From Chloroflexota bacterium (GTDB lineage Bacteria > Chloroflexota > JAHJIN01), in the NCBI GenBank assembly GCA_018823415.1, contig JAHJIN010000454.1, positions 1-64,000 on the forward strand: 64,000 bases of DNA, written 5' to 3'. Shown here one piece after another: positions 36,095 to 45,340 of this stretch (its first letter is position 1; every line of letters starts with the position of its first letter). Both the position numbers and the translations under genes were made by a program. A model generated the notes under the pieces. The model did not search any database. It had not been told where the DNA came from and saw only the letters and a program-made list of their open reading frames with translations.

Positions 36095-38620
36095 TCAGAC
36101 TCCTGGGTTCTTGGTGATCGTTGTCCCCGGTAGCCATACCGTAAACGTGCTGCCCTGCCCTTCCTGGCTTTCGATCTCGATGCGGCCCCCGTGATCCTGC
36201 ACGATCCCCAGGCTGATCGCCAGTCCCAGGCCGGTGCCCTGGCCGGCCGGTCGGGTCGTAAAAAAGGGCTCAAAGATATGTGCCAGGCTTTCGGCCGGGA
36301 TGCCCACCCCGGTATCCTGCACGCGCACCACCACCTCGTCGCCCACCTGCTCGCTGCTGATGGTCAGCACGCCGCCTTGCGGCATGGCGTGCAGCGCGTT
36401 GATGATCAGGTTGAGCAGCACCTGCTTGATCCGGCTGATGTCCAGCGGTACTGATGGCAGATCGGCCGCATAATGTTCCTCCACCTGAACCCCAGCCTTG
36501 CCCAGTCGCTGCCGCACCAGGGTCAGCGCCTCTTGCACCACCTGGTTGACATCTGCCGACTGGCGCTGAAACGGCGTCTGGCGTGCAAAATCCAGCAGCC
36601 CCCGCACGATCTGGCGGACGCGCCGCGCCTCGCTGGCGATGATGGTCACGCCAGGGCGCTGGGGATCGTCTGGGGCCATGTTTTTCAGCATCAGTTCGGC
36701 AAATCCCAGCACACTGGTCATGGGATTGTTGATCTCGTGGGCCACGCCAGCCGCTAGTTGCCCGATTGCCGCCAGCTTGGCCGATTGGATCAATTGGGCC
36801 TGGGTTTGCTTCAGTTGCTCATAGGCCACCTGGGTTTCGGTGAACAGGCGCGCGTTGGTCAAGGCCGCTGCGGCGTGGGCGGCAAAGACGCCCAACAGGT
36901 CGGCGTGCTCGGCGGTATAGAACCCAGGCGTGCGGCTATCCAGGCAGAGAAACGCCACCACCTGATCGCGCACCACGATCGGCGCCCCGATCCATGAGCG
37001 GATCCACGTTGAGGGCTCCAGGAGCGTCCATTCGGGCTCACTCGATGTATCCGCCACAATGTGTGGCTGGCGCGTGACAAACATCCGATGCAGGTTGGGC
37101 AAATCGGCCACAGACAAGCACAATGTGGCAAACTGATCCAGGGCTGCGCGGTCATAACCGCGCGATTGCGTGACCTGGGATTGGCCCGCGTCGATCCACA
37201 TGAGGTTGGCCGCATCATAAGGCACCACCTGACTGATCTGATCCAGCAATTGCTCCAACACCTCGTCCACGTCGAGAGTGGCCCCTAGCACCAGGCTGGC
37301 CCGGCGCAGCGCTTCCGCCTCCCGGCGCCGCCGGCCTTCGGCCTCGAACAGGCGTGCGTTCTCGATGGCAATGGCTGCATGGTCGGCAAAAGCTTGAGCC
37401 ACCACTGCTTCCCGTTCGCCATAGGCGCCGGCCTGCCGGCTATCGAGCGTGAGCGTGCCAATGACCCGGCCGCGCACCATCAGCGGCACCCCCATCCAGC
37501 CCCGGGCATAGCTGGTCCCTCCCCACCGGTGAAAATGCGCGCCAGCTTGGACATCGGGCAAATAGATGGGATGTTGGCTGCGTTGGATTTCCTGGTACAG
37601 TGGATCGTCCAGCGAATAAAGCTGTCCCACCACTTGTTCGGAGGTGGGGAACCCCCGCCCCGCGACGGCATACAGGCCGCCGAGTTCGTCCAGGAGCACG
37701 CCTGCGCTATCATAGGGAACCACCTGCTCCAGATGCACCAGGATGCGGTCCAGCACCTGGCTCAGGTCCAGGGTCGAGGTGAGAGCACTGGCGACCTCGC
37801 GCAAGGTCTCGGCCAACTCGCGCTGCTCGCGCTCGGCGACCAGCAGGCGCTCGCGCTCCCGGGCGGCCTGAACCTGCACGCTAATGTCGGTAAATACGGC
37901 CAACGTACCTACCAGGCGATCGCCCTCAAAGCGGGGGCTGCCGCTGATAAGCACGGGAACGCGCGCGCCGTCCCGGCGCAGCAATTCGACCTGGTAACGG
38001 TCGGCTTGACCTTGCAGGCGGCGCTCGTCAGCGGCCTGGATGACGGGCTGCTGGTCCGCCGGGACCACCAGCGTCCAGTGCTGGCCGATCAGGTCGGCCG
38101 GTTCATAGCCCAGCAACGCGGCGGCGGCCGGGTTGATAAAGGTGAAACAACCCGCCGCGTCCTGCACCGAGATGCCCTCGGCCATTTGCTGCACGATGCT
38201 TTCGTTGAATTCCTTTAGCCGGCGCAACTCGGTTTCGGCCTGCTTGCGCTCTGTCACATCACGCGCTATTCCACAAAAGCCCGTGGGGCGCCCCTCATCG
38301 TCGGCGATCAGCGAGACCGAGGTTTCGACGATGCGCATGGTGCCATCTGGGCGCACAATCACCCAATCGAACCCTTTGCTGGATTGGCCGGTTCGATACA
38401 CCCGATTAAAGGTGTCAAATACTCGCCGGGCGTTTTCGGCATCCATATATTGCCGGTTGTTCATGCCCATCATCTCTGATCGGGAATACCCCAAGAGGCG
38501 GCATAGCGAGTCGTTGAAAATGGTGAAATTACCAGCCAGGTCCACCTCGAAATAGCCATCTTCCAGGCTATCCAGGAGGCTGCGGTAACGTTGCTCGATG
38601 TAAGGCATTGGCCGATCCAT
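36095..38620 (-). CDS. Cytoplasmic PAS-PAS-GAF-GAF sensor histidine kinase
   Basis: Soluble kinase of 841 aa. Two PAS domains span about residues 10-130 and 140-260 ([15 protein letters not shown], and [15 protein letters not shown]), then two GAF regions (about 280-430 and 450-600), HisKA with the phospho-His near 628 ([10 protein letters not shown]), and HATPase_c ([15 protein letters not shown]). The ATG at 38620 has GAGG eight bases upstream; a GTG at 38629 is the alternative. No membrane segment or receiver is present. It is transcribed ahead of the related membrane kinase with a 71-bp gap. Confidence 0.85.
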   Translation of the reverse strand: MDRPMPYIEQRYRSLLDSLEDGYFEVDLAGNFTIFNDSLCRLLGYSRSEMMGMNNRQYMDAENARRVFDTFNRVYRTGQSSKGFDWVIVRPDGTMRIVETSVSLIADDEGRPTGFCGIARDVTERKQAETELRRLKEFNESIVQQMAEGISVQDAAGCFTFINPAAAALLGYEPADLIGQHWTLVVPADQQPVIQAADERRLQGQADRYQVELLRRDGARVPVLISGSPRFEGDRLVGTLAVFTDISVQVQAARERERLLVAEREQRELAETLREVASALTSTLDLSQVLDRILVHLEQVVPYDSAGVLLDELGGLYAVAGRGFPTSEQVVGQLYSLDDPLYQEIQRSQHPIYLPDVQAGAHFHRWGGTSYARGWMGVPLMVRGRVIGTLTLDSRQAGAYGEREAVVAQAFADHAAIAIENARLFEAEGRRRREAEALRRASLVLGATLDVDEVLEQLLDQISQVVPYDAANLMWIDAGQSQVTQSRGYDRAALDQFATLCLSVADLPNLHRMFVTRQPHIVADTSSEPEWTLLEPSTWIRSWIGAPIVVRDQVVAFLCLDSRTPGFYTAEHADLLGVFAAHAAAALTNARLFTETQVAYEQLKQTQAQLIQSAKLAAIGQLAAGVAHEINNPMTSVLGFAELMLKNMAPDDPQRPGVTIIASEARRVRQIVRGLLDFARQTPFQRQSADVNQVVQEALTLVRQRLGKAGVQVEEHYAADLPSVPLDISRIKQVLLNLIINALHAMPQGGVLTISSEQVGDEVVVRVQDTGVGIPAESLAHIFEPFFTTRPAGQGTGLGLAISLGIVQDHGGRIEIESQEGQGSTFTVWLPGTTITKNPGV

Positions 38621-38649
38621 ATTGTTCACCTCAATCCGCGTTTGACTCG

Positions 38650-38678
38650 ATCATCGCACATTTCAGCAGAACGGTCAA
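38650..38678 (-). promoter_or_regulatory. Candidate promoter for the kinase pair
   Basis: Minus strand TTGACC (38678-38673), a 17-nt spacer and GATGAT (38655-38650), 30 bp upstream of the kinase start. The -10 is only four of six. Confidence 0.4.
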
Positions 38679-38687
38679 GGGCACAGC

Positions 38688-38716
38688 TTGACAAACCCAG
38701 GGCCAGTGGTTACAGT
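38688..38716 (+). promoter_or_regulatory. Candidate promoter for the cysE leader
   Basis: TTGACA (38688-38693), a 17-nt spacer and TACAGT (38711-38716). Transcription from here would run through a hairpin with a T-rich tail before reaching the serine acetyltransferase gene, giving a leader of about 155 nt. Confidence 0.5.
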
Positions 38717-38781
38717 CGCCATGCACCCCATTGGCTGATGCCCAGCAAGGGTGGCAGGATGACGTTCCAGATTCACACACG

Positions 38782-38808
38782 GCCTCCGGCGCACCGGGGG
38801 CTGTTTTA
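38782..38808 (+). terminator. Terminator-like hairpin in the cysE leader
   Basis: GCCTCCGG (38782-38789) pairs with CCGGGGGC (38794-38801), one G-U wobble, followed by TGTTTTATT. It lies between the candidate promoter at 38688 and the gene start, so it could act as an attenuator. A perfect TATAAT at 38835-38840 downstream may be the -10 of a second promoter that bypasses it, but no good -35 precedes it. Confidence 0.55.
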
Positions 38809-38879
38809 TTCGTGCGGATGGTTGAAGAATAGTGTATAATTGGCCTGCAATCGATCCATCGCACCGTGAGGAGGTGGGA

Positions 38880-39812
38880 ATGTTTGAAATCGCCGTACCG
38901 CAGATCGACCAGGTGGTGCATGACATCCTGGATTCGTACCACCAACTGGGCGGCATAAATCACATCGGCGGGCCGAACCTGCCCTCCCAGCAGCGTATCG
39001 TGGACATCCTGCAAGCCCTGCGCTCGATCCTGTTTCCCGGCTATTACGAGCGGGACCCGGTGGACGAGACCACCCTGCTCTACCTGATCGGCGAGCGCGT
39101 GGCCTGGGTGTGCAAGAGCCTGACAGAAGAGATCACCAAAAGCCTGTGCCACGATTGCCGGCTGGAAAACCGCTGCGACCAGACTGCCGAGTGCGCTGAA
39201 AAGGCACGTCACATCGCGGACGATCTGGTGGGCGCGCTGCCAGCGATTCGCGCCCGGCTGCACCAGGACGTGCACGCCGCGCTGGACGGCGACCCGGCTG
39301 CCAAAAGCGAGGCGGAGGTCATTGTGGCCTACCCCGGGCTGACCGCTATCACCGCGCACCGGATCGCCCATTTCCTGTACGAGCGCCAGGTGCCGCTGCT
39401 GCCGCGTATCATGAACGAGTATATCCACCACCGGACCGGCATCGACATCCACCCGGGCGCGAACATCGGCAATTCTTTCTTTATCGACCACGGCACCGGG
39501 GTCGTGGTCGGCGAGACGACGATCATTGGCCGCAACGTCAAGATCTACCAGGGCGTCACGCTGGGCGCGCTCAGCGTCAAAAAGGCCCTGGCCCAGGAAA
39601 AACGGCACCCCACCATCGAGGACAATGTGACCATCTATGCCGGCGCGACGATCCTGGGGGGCAAGGCCGTCATCGGCCACGATTCCATCATCGGCGGCAA
39701 CGTCTGGCTGATCCGTTCCGTGCCGCCCTTTTCGCACGTGTACAATCCGGCCGTGTCCAGCGAACCCATCGTCGAGTCTAACAATCACGGCGCCGATTTC
39801 TATCAAATCTAG
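38880..39812 (+). CDS. cysE: Serine O-acetyltransferase (CysE/EpsC type)
   Basis: Makes O-acetylserine from serine and acetyl-CoA, the first step of cysteine synthesis. Protein of 310 aa: a helical N-terminal domain with a Cys-rich patch ([13 protein letters not shown]), then the hexapeptide beta-helix with [33 protein letters not shown] and [15 protein letters not shown]. The catalytic His/Asp region (IDHGTG) is intact. The length and N-terminal domain match the EpsC-like SerAT subgroup. The ATG at 38880 has GAGGAGG just upstream. It is followed by cysK. Confidence 0.9.
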   Translation: MFEIAVPQIDQVVHDILDSYHQLGGINHIGGPNLPSQQRIVDILQALRSILFPGYYERDPVDETTLLYLIGERVAWVCKSLTEEITKSLCHDCRLENRCDQTAECAEKARHIADDLVGALPAIRARLHQDVHAALDGDPAAKSEAEVIVAYPGLTAITAHRIAHFLYERQVPLLPRIMNEYIHHRTGIDIHPGANIGNSFFIDHGTGVVVGETTIIGRNVKIYQGVTLGALSVKKALAQEKRHPTIEDNVTIYAGATILGGKAVIGHDSIIGGNVWLIRSVPPFSHVYNPAVSSEPIVESNNHGADFYQI

Positions 39813-39825
39813 CGAGGTATATCAT

Positions 39826-39903
39826 GTTCGAGGCGGACCAGGCACAGCCCCCTGCGGGCAGTCCGCCGCACAGAACGGGGACTGTGGTCCCCCGTGAACA
39901 CAT
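39826..39903 (+). repeat. Paired-hairpin leader element, copy A (upstream of cysK)
   Basis: Begins GTTCGAGGCGGACC and ends GTGAACA. Hairpin 1 is GGCGGAC/GTCCGCC with a 22-nt loop; hairpin 2 is ACGGGGAC/GTCCCCCGT around TGTG. The ends are near-complementary (ATCATGTTC and GAACACATGAT). It is followed by ACGAGGAGAAAA and the cysK ATG. A related copy in the same orientation relative to its gene lies at 59341-59400. Confidence 0.8.
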
Positions 39904-39922
39904 GATACGAGGAGAAAACCCC

Positions 39923-40825
39923 ATGTCGATACTGGATCGCATTGGCAACACCCCCCTGGTCCGCATCCAGCGGCTCTGCCCGCGCCCGGACGTGCACATC
40001 TGGGCCAAGGTGGAGATGTTCAACCCCGGCGGCAGTGTCAAGGACCGCATTGCCCTCAACATGATCGAGGCGGCCGAGCGGGACGGCCTGCTCCAGCCGG
40101 GTGGCACCATCGTCGAGCCTACCAGCGGGAACACCGGGATCGGGCTGGCGCTGGTGGGCGCGGTCAAGGGCTATCACGTGATCCTGACCATGCCGGAGAG
40201 CATGAGTGTCGAGCGGCGCAAACTCTTGCACGGCTATGGCGCCGAGCTGGTGCTGGTGCCGGCCGTCGGGGGGATGCGCGGGGCCATCGCGCAGGCCGAG
40301 GAATTGGTGGCCGAACACGGCTATTTCATGCCAGACCAGTTCCGCAACCCGGCCAATCCCCAGGCACACCGCCAGCACACTGGCCCCGAGATCCTGGCCC
40401 AGTGCCCGGACCCCATCGACTATTTCGTGGCCGGCATTGGCACCGGCGGCACGATCACAGGAGTGTCCGAGGCACTGCGCGCGTTTTTTCCCCACCTGCG
40501 CGTGATCGGCGTCGAGCCGACCGGCTCGCCGGTGCTCTCTGGCGGCCAAGCCGGCCCCCACAAGATCCAGGGCATTGGCGCCGGCTTTGTGCCCGACGTG
40601 CTCAACACCGACCTGCTCGACGAGGTGATCCCCACCACCAACGACGAGGCGTTCGAGATGGCCCGGCGGCTGGCGCGCGAGGAAGGGCTGCTGGTGGGCA
40701 TTTCCAGTGGCGCGGCGATGGCCGCAGCCCTCAAGGTGGCAGAGCGCGTCGAGGGGCCGACCACCATTGTCACCGTGCTGCCGGACACCGGGGAGCGGTA
40801 CCTATCGACCGCGTTGTTTGCATGA
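39923..40825 (+). CDS. cysK: Cysteine synthase (O-acetylserine sulfhydrylase)
   Basis: PLP enzyme of 300 aa converting O-acetylserine and sulfide to cysteine. The Schiff-base lysine is about K40 in NPGGSVKDRIA. The substrate loop PTSGNTGIGLA, the phosphate-binding GIGTGGTITG and the C-terminal GISSGAA are intact. Length and motifs are those of CysK/CysM rather than cystathionine beta-synthase (no CBS domains). The ATG at 39923 follows a GAGGAG site. The gene directly downstream starts 29 bp after the stop, so the pathway is an operon with cysE. Confidence 0.91.
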   Translation: MSILDRIGNTPLVRIQRLCPRPDVHIWAKVEMFNPGGSVKDRIALNMIEAAERDGLLQPGGTIVEPTSGNTGIGLALVGAVKGYHVILTMPESMSVERRKLLHGYGAELVLVPAVGGMRGAIAQAEELVAEHGYFMPDQFRNPANPQAHRQHTGPEILAQCPDPIDYFVAGIGTGGTITGVSEALRAFFPHLRVIGVEPTGSPVLSGGQAGPHKIQGIGAGFVPDVLNTDLLDEVIPTTNDEAFEMARRLAREEGLLVGISSGAAMAAALKVAERVEGPTTIVTVLPDTGERYLSTALFA

Positions 40826-40854
40826 GACGACAGTCGGCGCGAATCAGGAGTGCG

Positions 40855-41223
40855 ATGCGTCCGGACCTGAAAGTTTATCTGGGGCAACAAGTCACCGTCG
40901 TCGTGGACCGACCGCTGGGAAGCCGGCACCCGGACCACGCCATCTGGTACCCGGTGAACTATGGCTATGTCCCCGGCACCCTGGCTCCTGACGGCGAGCC
41001 CATCGATGCTTACCTGCTGGGCGTGTTCGAGCCGGTGCGGGAAGCCACCGGCGTCGTCATCGCCATTGTGCTGCGGGCTGATGACATCGAGGACAAACTG
41101 GTAGTGGCGCCGGCAGGGAAACACTATTCGGCGAGCCAGATCGAGGCCCTGATCGAGTTCCAGGAACGATTCTGGGACAGTCGAGTGGTGATTGCCGAAT
41201 CGTTGCCAGCAACCGAGATTTGA
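40855..41223 (+). CDS. Short inorganic pyrophosphatase-like protein
   Basis: Protein of 122 aa resembling the core of family I soluble pyrophosphatases: YPVNYGYVPGTLAPDGEPIDAYLLG corresponds to the family's YPxNYGxIPxT and DGDPxD motifs, split here by a conserved-looking turn. The usual family length is 160-200 aa, so the N-terminal strand and part of the metal site are missing or replaced. The ATG at 40855 has AGGAG four bases upstream; an ATG at 40822 overlapping the cysK stop is an alternative. Activity is not certain. Confidence 0.68.
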   Translation: MRPDLKVYLGQQVTVVVDRPLGSRHPDHAIWYPVNYGYVPGTLAPDGEPIDAYLLGVFEPVREATGVVIAIVLRADDIEDKLVVAPAGKHYSASQIEALIEFQERFWDSRVVIAESLPATEI

Positions 41224-41248
41224 CATTCGGCCCCGGATGTGGTATCAT
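41220..41248 (+). promoter_or_regulatory. Promoter for the SAM-riboswitch operon
   Basis: TTGACA (41220-41225), a 17-nt spacer and TATCAT (41243-41248). The -35 overlaps the stop codon of the pyrophosphatase-like gene. It is identical in hexamers and spacing to the promoter at 4891. Confidence 0.75.
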
Positions 41249-41285
41249 CTCGCCCAACAACTGAATAGCACGGGATGAGTACCAA

Positions 41286-41398
41286 TTCATCAAGAGAGGT
41301 GGAGGGACCGGCCCTGTGAAACCTCGGCAACCAGGTCGCGCAACAAGCGCGCCATGGTGCCAATTCCGGCAGACCCGCAGTGGGTTCTGGAAGATGAG
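41286..41398 (+). ncRNA. SAM-I (S-box) riboswitch
   Basis: Conserved S-box core: TCATCAAGAGAGGTGGAGGG at 41288-41307, then GACCGGCCC, TGTGAAACC, CGGCAACC, GGTGCCAATTCC and GGCAGA, closed by GATGA at the 3' side that pairs with the TCATC of P1. This aptamer binds S-adenosylmethionine, and in the common arrangement ligand binding favours the downstream terminator. The terminator at 41418 follows at the expected distance. It should shut off the metB-lysC-asd operon when SAM is plentiful. Confidence 0.95.
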
Positions 41399-41417
41399 TG
41401 CATTGCCAAGCTACGCG

Positions 41418-41455
41418 CGCCTCTTCAACCGGCAAACCCCTGAAGAGGCGTTTTT
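41418..41455 (+). terminator. SAM-riboswitch expression-platform terminator
   Basis: Perfect ten-base stem CGCCTCTTCA/TGAAGAGGCG (41418-41427 and 41441-41450) followed by TTTTT. A second stem, GTGGGG/CCCCAC, occurs at 41481-41499 in the remaining leader, with a T-rich stretch 6 nt after it; its role is unclear. The rest of the gap up to 41605 holds only the GAGGAG ribosome site. Confidence 0.92.
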
Positions 41456-41605
41456 GCTGCCTCTCCCCGTAAATAAGCTTGTGGGGTGAATAGCCCCACG
41501 CGTCTATTTTCGTTCTCGCGGGGTACGCTAGCGCGGGGGAGCCTCCTCTCTGATGATGCCCACCACATCACATGGTCGCCAGACGACCGGAGAGGAGACT
41601 TTTTT

Positions 41606-42784
41606 ATGCCCAACTTTTCGACACAGGCCGTGCACGCCGGCGAGGAACGTCCCAAACCCTACGGTGCACTGACCACCCCCATCGTCCAGACCTCCACATA
41701 TACCTTTGCCGACACGGCCGAGATCCTGGAGTTCATGCGCCACAAGGCCGCCGGCGACCCGCATGTGCGCGACGAGTATGGGCGCTACAGCAACCCCACA
41801 CAGAGTGCCGCCGAGATCAAGATCGCGGCCCTGGAAGGCGGCGAGCGCGCCGTGCTGTTTGCCAGCGGGATGAGCGCCATCACCACCTCGCTGCTGGCCC
41901 TGCTGTCCAGCGGCGACCACCTGATCATGGTCAGCGGCGTCTACCGCCGCACCAGCGAGTTCGCCCGTAGCTACCTGCCGCGCTGGGGGATCGAGACGAC
42001 CTTTGTGCCTATCGATGACCCGGCCGCGCTGGCGGCCGCCATCCGACCCACCACCCGCCTGATCCTGACCGAAACACCCACCAACCCCTACCTGCGGGTG
42101 ATGGACCTGGCGCGCCTGGTCGAGATCGCCGGCCCGCACGGCATCCTCACCGCTATCGACAGCACCTTTGCCACGCCTATCAACCTGTGCCCTCTGGCCC
42201 ACGGCCTCGACCTGGTGATCCACAGCGCCACCAAGTACCTGGGCGGCCACAACGACCTGCTGGCCGGGGCCGTCGTCGGCGCCGGCGAGATCATGGACCG
42301 GATCCTGGCGGCCCGGGGCGTGCTGGGCGGCGTAAGCAGCCCCCACGACGCCTACCTGCTGCTGCGCGGCCTCAAGACCCTCGACCTGCGCGTCCGGCGC
42401 CAGAACGAGACCGGGTTGCGCGTGGCCCGGTTCCTGGAAGGGCACCCGGCCATCCAGCGCGTCTACTACCCCGGCCTGCCCAGCCACCCGGACCACGAAA
42501 TCGCCCGGCGGCAGATGACCGGTTTTGGCGGCGTGGTCAGCTTTGAGGTCGCCGGCGACCTGGACCGGACGAGCCGCTTTATGGATCGCCTGCGCCTGCC
42601 CTACATCGGTCCCACGCTGGGCGGCGTAGAGAGCATCGCCCAGCAGCAAGCCATTTTCATCTCGCTCGACGCCGAGGAGCGCCGGGAGGCCGGCATCGCC
42701 GACAACCTGGTGCGCTATGCGCTGGGCATCGAAGACGCCGACGACATCATCGCCGACCTGGACCAGGCATTGGCGGGGATATAG
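41606..42784 (+). CDS. metB: Cystathionine gamma-synthase-like PLP enzyme
   Basis: Cys/Met-metabolism PLP enzyme of 392 aa. Schiff-base lysine about K210 in HSATKYLGGHND; EYGRYSNPTQ and ETPTNPYLRV are family motifs. The insertion MRHKAAGDPHVRDEYGRY resembles the cystathionine gamma-synthase group. It would join cysteine to an activated homoserine on the way to methionine. The riboswitch upstream supports a methionine role, but O-acetylhomoserine sulfhydrylase or a gamma-lyase cannot be excluded. The ATG at 41606 has GAGGAG upstream. Confidence 0.8.
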   Translation: MPNFSTQAVHAGEERPKPYGALTTPIVQTSTYTFADTAEILEFMRHKAAGDPHVRDEYGRYSNPTQSAAEIKIAALEGGERAVLFASGMSAITTSLLALLSSGDHLIMVSGVYRRTSEFARSYLPRWGIETTFVPIDDPAALAAAIRPTTRLILTETPTNPYLRVMDLARLVEIAGPHGILTAIDSTFATPINLCPLAHGLDLVIHSATKYLGGHNDLLAGAVVGAGEIMDRILAARGVLGGVSSPHDAYLLLRGLKTLDLRVRRQNETGLRVARFLEGHPAIQRVYYPGLPSHPDHEIARRQMTGFGGVVSFEVAGDLDRTSRFMDRLRLPYIGPTLGGVESIAQQQAIFISLDAEERREAGIADNLVRYALGIEDADDIIADLDQALAGI

Positions 42785-42805
42785 ACTAAAGACGGGAGGA
42801 GACGC

Positions 42806-44215
42806 ATGATCGTACACAAATTCGGCGGCACCTCGGTGGGGGACGCCAGGCGGTTCGCCAACGTGGCGGACATTGTCATCGAAAACCACCAGCAGGCCAA
42901 CGGGACGGTGGTCGTCGTCTCGGCGATGAGCGGCGTGACCAACCAGTTGATCGCCGGGGCGCGCGCCGCCGCCGAGGGCCGGGACACTGTTTATCGCGAG
43001 ATCAAGGCCGGGCTGCTGGCCCGGCACCTGGAGGCAGTGGAAGCGCTGCTGAACCACAGCCCAGAGCGGCTCGACGTGGGTGGGCTGGTGGAGGACCGGC
43101 TGCACGAGCTGGAGCGGCTCTACCGCAGCATCGCCGTGCTGGGCGAGCTGACCGCCCGGGGCCGCGACGTGGTGGCGTCCTTTGGCGAGCAGCTTTCGGT
43201 CAACATCCTGGCGGCCGTGCTGCGCGAGCGCGGCGTGCGGGCACAGGCCGTCAGTGCCACTGAACTGCTCGTCACGGACGACAACTTTGGCACCGCCGCG
43301 CCGCTGATGGACCAGACCCGCGCACGCTTGCAGCAGCGGGTCCGGCCCCTGGTAGAACGAGGCGTGATCCCAGTGATCACCGGCTATATCGGCGCGACCG
43401 AGCAGGGCGTGACCACCACCCTGGGACGCGGCGGCAGCGATTTCTCAGCCGCCCTCGTCGGCGCCGGGCTGGATGCCGATGCGGTGTGGATCTGGAGCGA
43501 CGTGGATGGCATCCTCACCGCCGACCCCAACGTCGTGCCCCAGGCCCGCACGCTGGCCGAGTTGTCCTACGTCGAGGCGGCCAACCTGGCCTATTTCGGC
43601 GCAGACGTGCTGCACCCCAAGACCATCCGCCCGGTCGTCGCCAGCGGCATCCCTTTGCGCATCCTCAACAGTTTCAACCCCACACACCCCGGCACGTGGA
43701 TCGTGGAAACGACAAACCCGGGCCGCGAGTTGCTGCCGGCCATCATTTCTACCGCCGGTCTGAGCCTGATCGCCATCGGCAGCCAGGACGATTCCTGGAC
43801 GCTGGACATGGCGACCCGAGCCTTGCAGCGTCTCAGCGAGGCAGCCGTGGACGTGCTCATGTTCTCCCAGTCCTTTTCCGAGCACAGCCTGAACCTGGTG
43901 GTACGTGAGCAAGATCAGGCCCACTGTTCCAAGATCCTCGGCCGCGAGTTTGAGAACGATGGGCCAAGCCCGACCTGCAACCTGGGAACCAAGGAGCAGG
44001 TGGCGACCATCTCGGTGGTGGGCGTGCCGGGCTGGAACGATACTGGGATTATCCCTCACGCCTTTGCCGCGCTGGGCAAACATGGCACCCGGGTCATCGC
44101 CGTGACCCAGGCCGCGACGGAACACAGTGTCTCGTTCTGCATCCCGGAAGAACAGATGGCAGACACGGTGCGTTACCTGCACCGCGAGCTAGGATTGGAG
44201 GGCCAAGATGAATAG
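42806..44215 (+). CDS. lysC: Aspartate kinase
   Basis: Monofunctional aspartokinase of 469 aa phosphorylating aspartate for lysine, threonine and methionine synthesis. KFGGTSVGD at the N-terminus is the kinase signature; [13 protein letters not shown] is the ATP site. The C-terminal two ACT domains (about 305-465) contain [12 protein letters not shown] and [16 protein letters not shown]. The length matches the ThrA/LysC class with a longer kinase domain than the 400-aa Bacillus type. It overlaps asd by eight bases. Confidence 0.87.
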   Translation: MIVHKFGGTSVGDARRFANVADIVIENHQQANGTVVVVSAMSGVTNQLIAGARAAAEGRDTVYREIKAGLLARHLEAVEALLNHSPERLDVGGLVEDRLHELERLYRSIAVLGELTARGRDVVASFGEQLSVNILAAVLRERGVRAQAVSATELLVTDDNFGTAAPLMDQTRARLQQRVRPLVERGVIPVITGYIGATEQGVTTTLGRGGSDFSAALVGAGLDADAVWIWSDVDGILTADPNVVPQARTLAELSYVEAANLAYFGADVLHPKTIRPVVASGIPLRILNSFNPTHPGTWIVETTNPGRELLPAIISTAGLSLIAIGSQDDSWTLDMATRALQRLSEAAVDVLMFSQSFSEHSLNLVVREQDQAHCSKILGREFENDGPSPTCNLGTKEQVATISVVGVPGWNDTGIIPHAFAALGKHGTRVIAVTQAATEHSVSFCIPEEQMADTVRYLHRELGLEGQDE

Positions 44216-45257
44216 GATTCCCGTGGGTATTCTGGGCGCGACGGGCACAGTGGGGCAACGTTTCGTCCAATTGCTGGACGACCATCCCTGGTTCCAGGTG
44301 ACGGCGCTGGCGGCGTCCGACCGCTCGGTGGGGCAACGGTACGCTGACGCCTGTCATTGGCTGCTGCCCACGCCCATCCCGGACGCCGCGCGCGACCTCG
44401 TCGTGCAGCCCATCGAGCCGGGTTTGGAGTGCCGTGTGGTATTCTCTGCGCTGCCCTCCGGGGTGGCCGGGCCGGTGGAGGAACGCTTTGCCCGGGCCGG
44501 GCACGCGGTCTGCTCCAATGCCGCCGCCCACCGCATGGACGCCGATGTGCCGTTGCTCATCCCGGAGGTCAATCCCGACCACACCGCGTTGATCGGTGAG
44601 CAGCGGCGGCGGCGTGGCTGGCAAGGCCTGGTCGTCACCAGCGCCAATTGCAGCACCACCCAGCTTGCACTGGCCCTCAAGCCCTTGCACGACGCCTTTG
44701 GCCTGCGCCGGCTCTCCGTGGTGACGATGCAGGCCGCGTCCGGCGCCGGCTACCCCGGCGTGCCGGCCCTAGACCTGCTGGATAACCTCGTCCCGTACAT
44801 TGGCGGCGAGGAGGAAAAGGTGGAGCAAGAACCACTCAAGCTGCTGGGCACGTTGGAGGGCGACCGAGTCGCGAGCGCGGCGTTCGTCGTCAGCGCGCAG
44901 TGCAACCGCGTGCCGGTGCGCGACGGGCACACCGAGTGTGTGTCCATCGAGTTTGCGCGCCAACCCGGCGCCGACGAGGTCATCGCCGCCCTAGAAGGAT
45001 TCCGCGGCCCGGCGGAGGCGGCGGACCTGCCCGGCTCCCCGGCCCATCCCATTGTCGTCCGCCGGGAGCCGGACCGGCCGCAGCCCGTTCGCGACCGCGA
45101 CGCGGGCCGGGGGATGTCGGTGGTGGTGGGCCGTGTGCGCCCCTGTCCGGTACTGCACACCCGGTTCGTGCTGCTGGGCCACAACACCGTGCGCGGGGCC
45201 GCCGGCGGGTCCATCCACAACGCCGAACTGCTGGTAGCCCAGGGGTGGGTGGCGTGA
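44208..45257 (+). CDS. asd: Aspartate-semialdehyde dehydrogenase
   Basis: NADP-dependent enzyme of 349 aa. The N-terminal GILGATGTVGQRFVQLL is the cofactor site and TSANCSTTQ carries the catalytic Cys at about residue 148. Motif details (QAASGAGYPGV, and the acidic GGEEEKVEQEPLKLLG segment) place it nearer the archaeal/fungal type than the E. coli type. It makes aspartate semialdehyde from the product of the preceding kinase. With metB and lysC it forms a SAM-controlled operon. Confidence 0.9.
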   Translation: MNRIPVGILGATGTVGQRFVQLLDDHPWFQVTALAASDRSVGQRYADACHWLLPTPIPDAARDLVVQPIEPGLECRVVFSALPSGVAGPVEERFARAGHAVCSNAAAHRMDADVPLLIPEVNPDHTALIGEQRRRRGWQGLVVTSANCSTTQLALALKPLHDAFGLRRLSVVTMQAASGAGYPGVPALDLLDNLVPYIGGEEEKVEQEPLKLLGTLEGDRVASAAFVVSAQCNRVPVRDGHTECVSIEFARQPGADEVIAALEGFRGPAEAADLPGSPAHPIVVRREPDRPQPVRDRDAGRGMSVVVGRVRPCPVLHTRFVLLGHNTVRGAAGGSIHNAELLVAQGWVA

Positions 45258-45266
45258 AACGTCAAA

Positions 45267-45314
45267 ACGTCAAACGTCATTCCAGAACTACACCTGACGA
45301 GTGACGTTTGACGT
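45267..45314. repeat. 13-bp inverted repeat after asd
   Basis: ACGTCAAACGTCA at 45267-45279 is exactly complementary to TGACGTTTGACGT at 45302-45314. The shorter motif ACGTCAAA is also repeated directly in the left part (from 45258). There is no T-run after it, so it is not an obvious terminator. Confidence 0.7.
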
Positions 45315-45340
45315 CTGACGCATTATGATAAGGCAGGAAA

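Noticed and set aside
38822-38840. TTGAAG followed by TATAAT before cysE as a promoter
   Set aside because: The spacing is only seven bases, far from the 16-18 needed; the TATAAT is reported only as a possible lone -10.
41528-43105. Long open frame on the minus strand across metB and lysC
   Set aside because: It is a shadow of strong coding genes on the plus strand; its translation has no domain and is rich in residues expected from antisense GC-rich codons.
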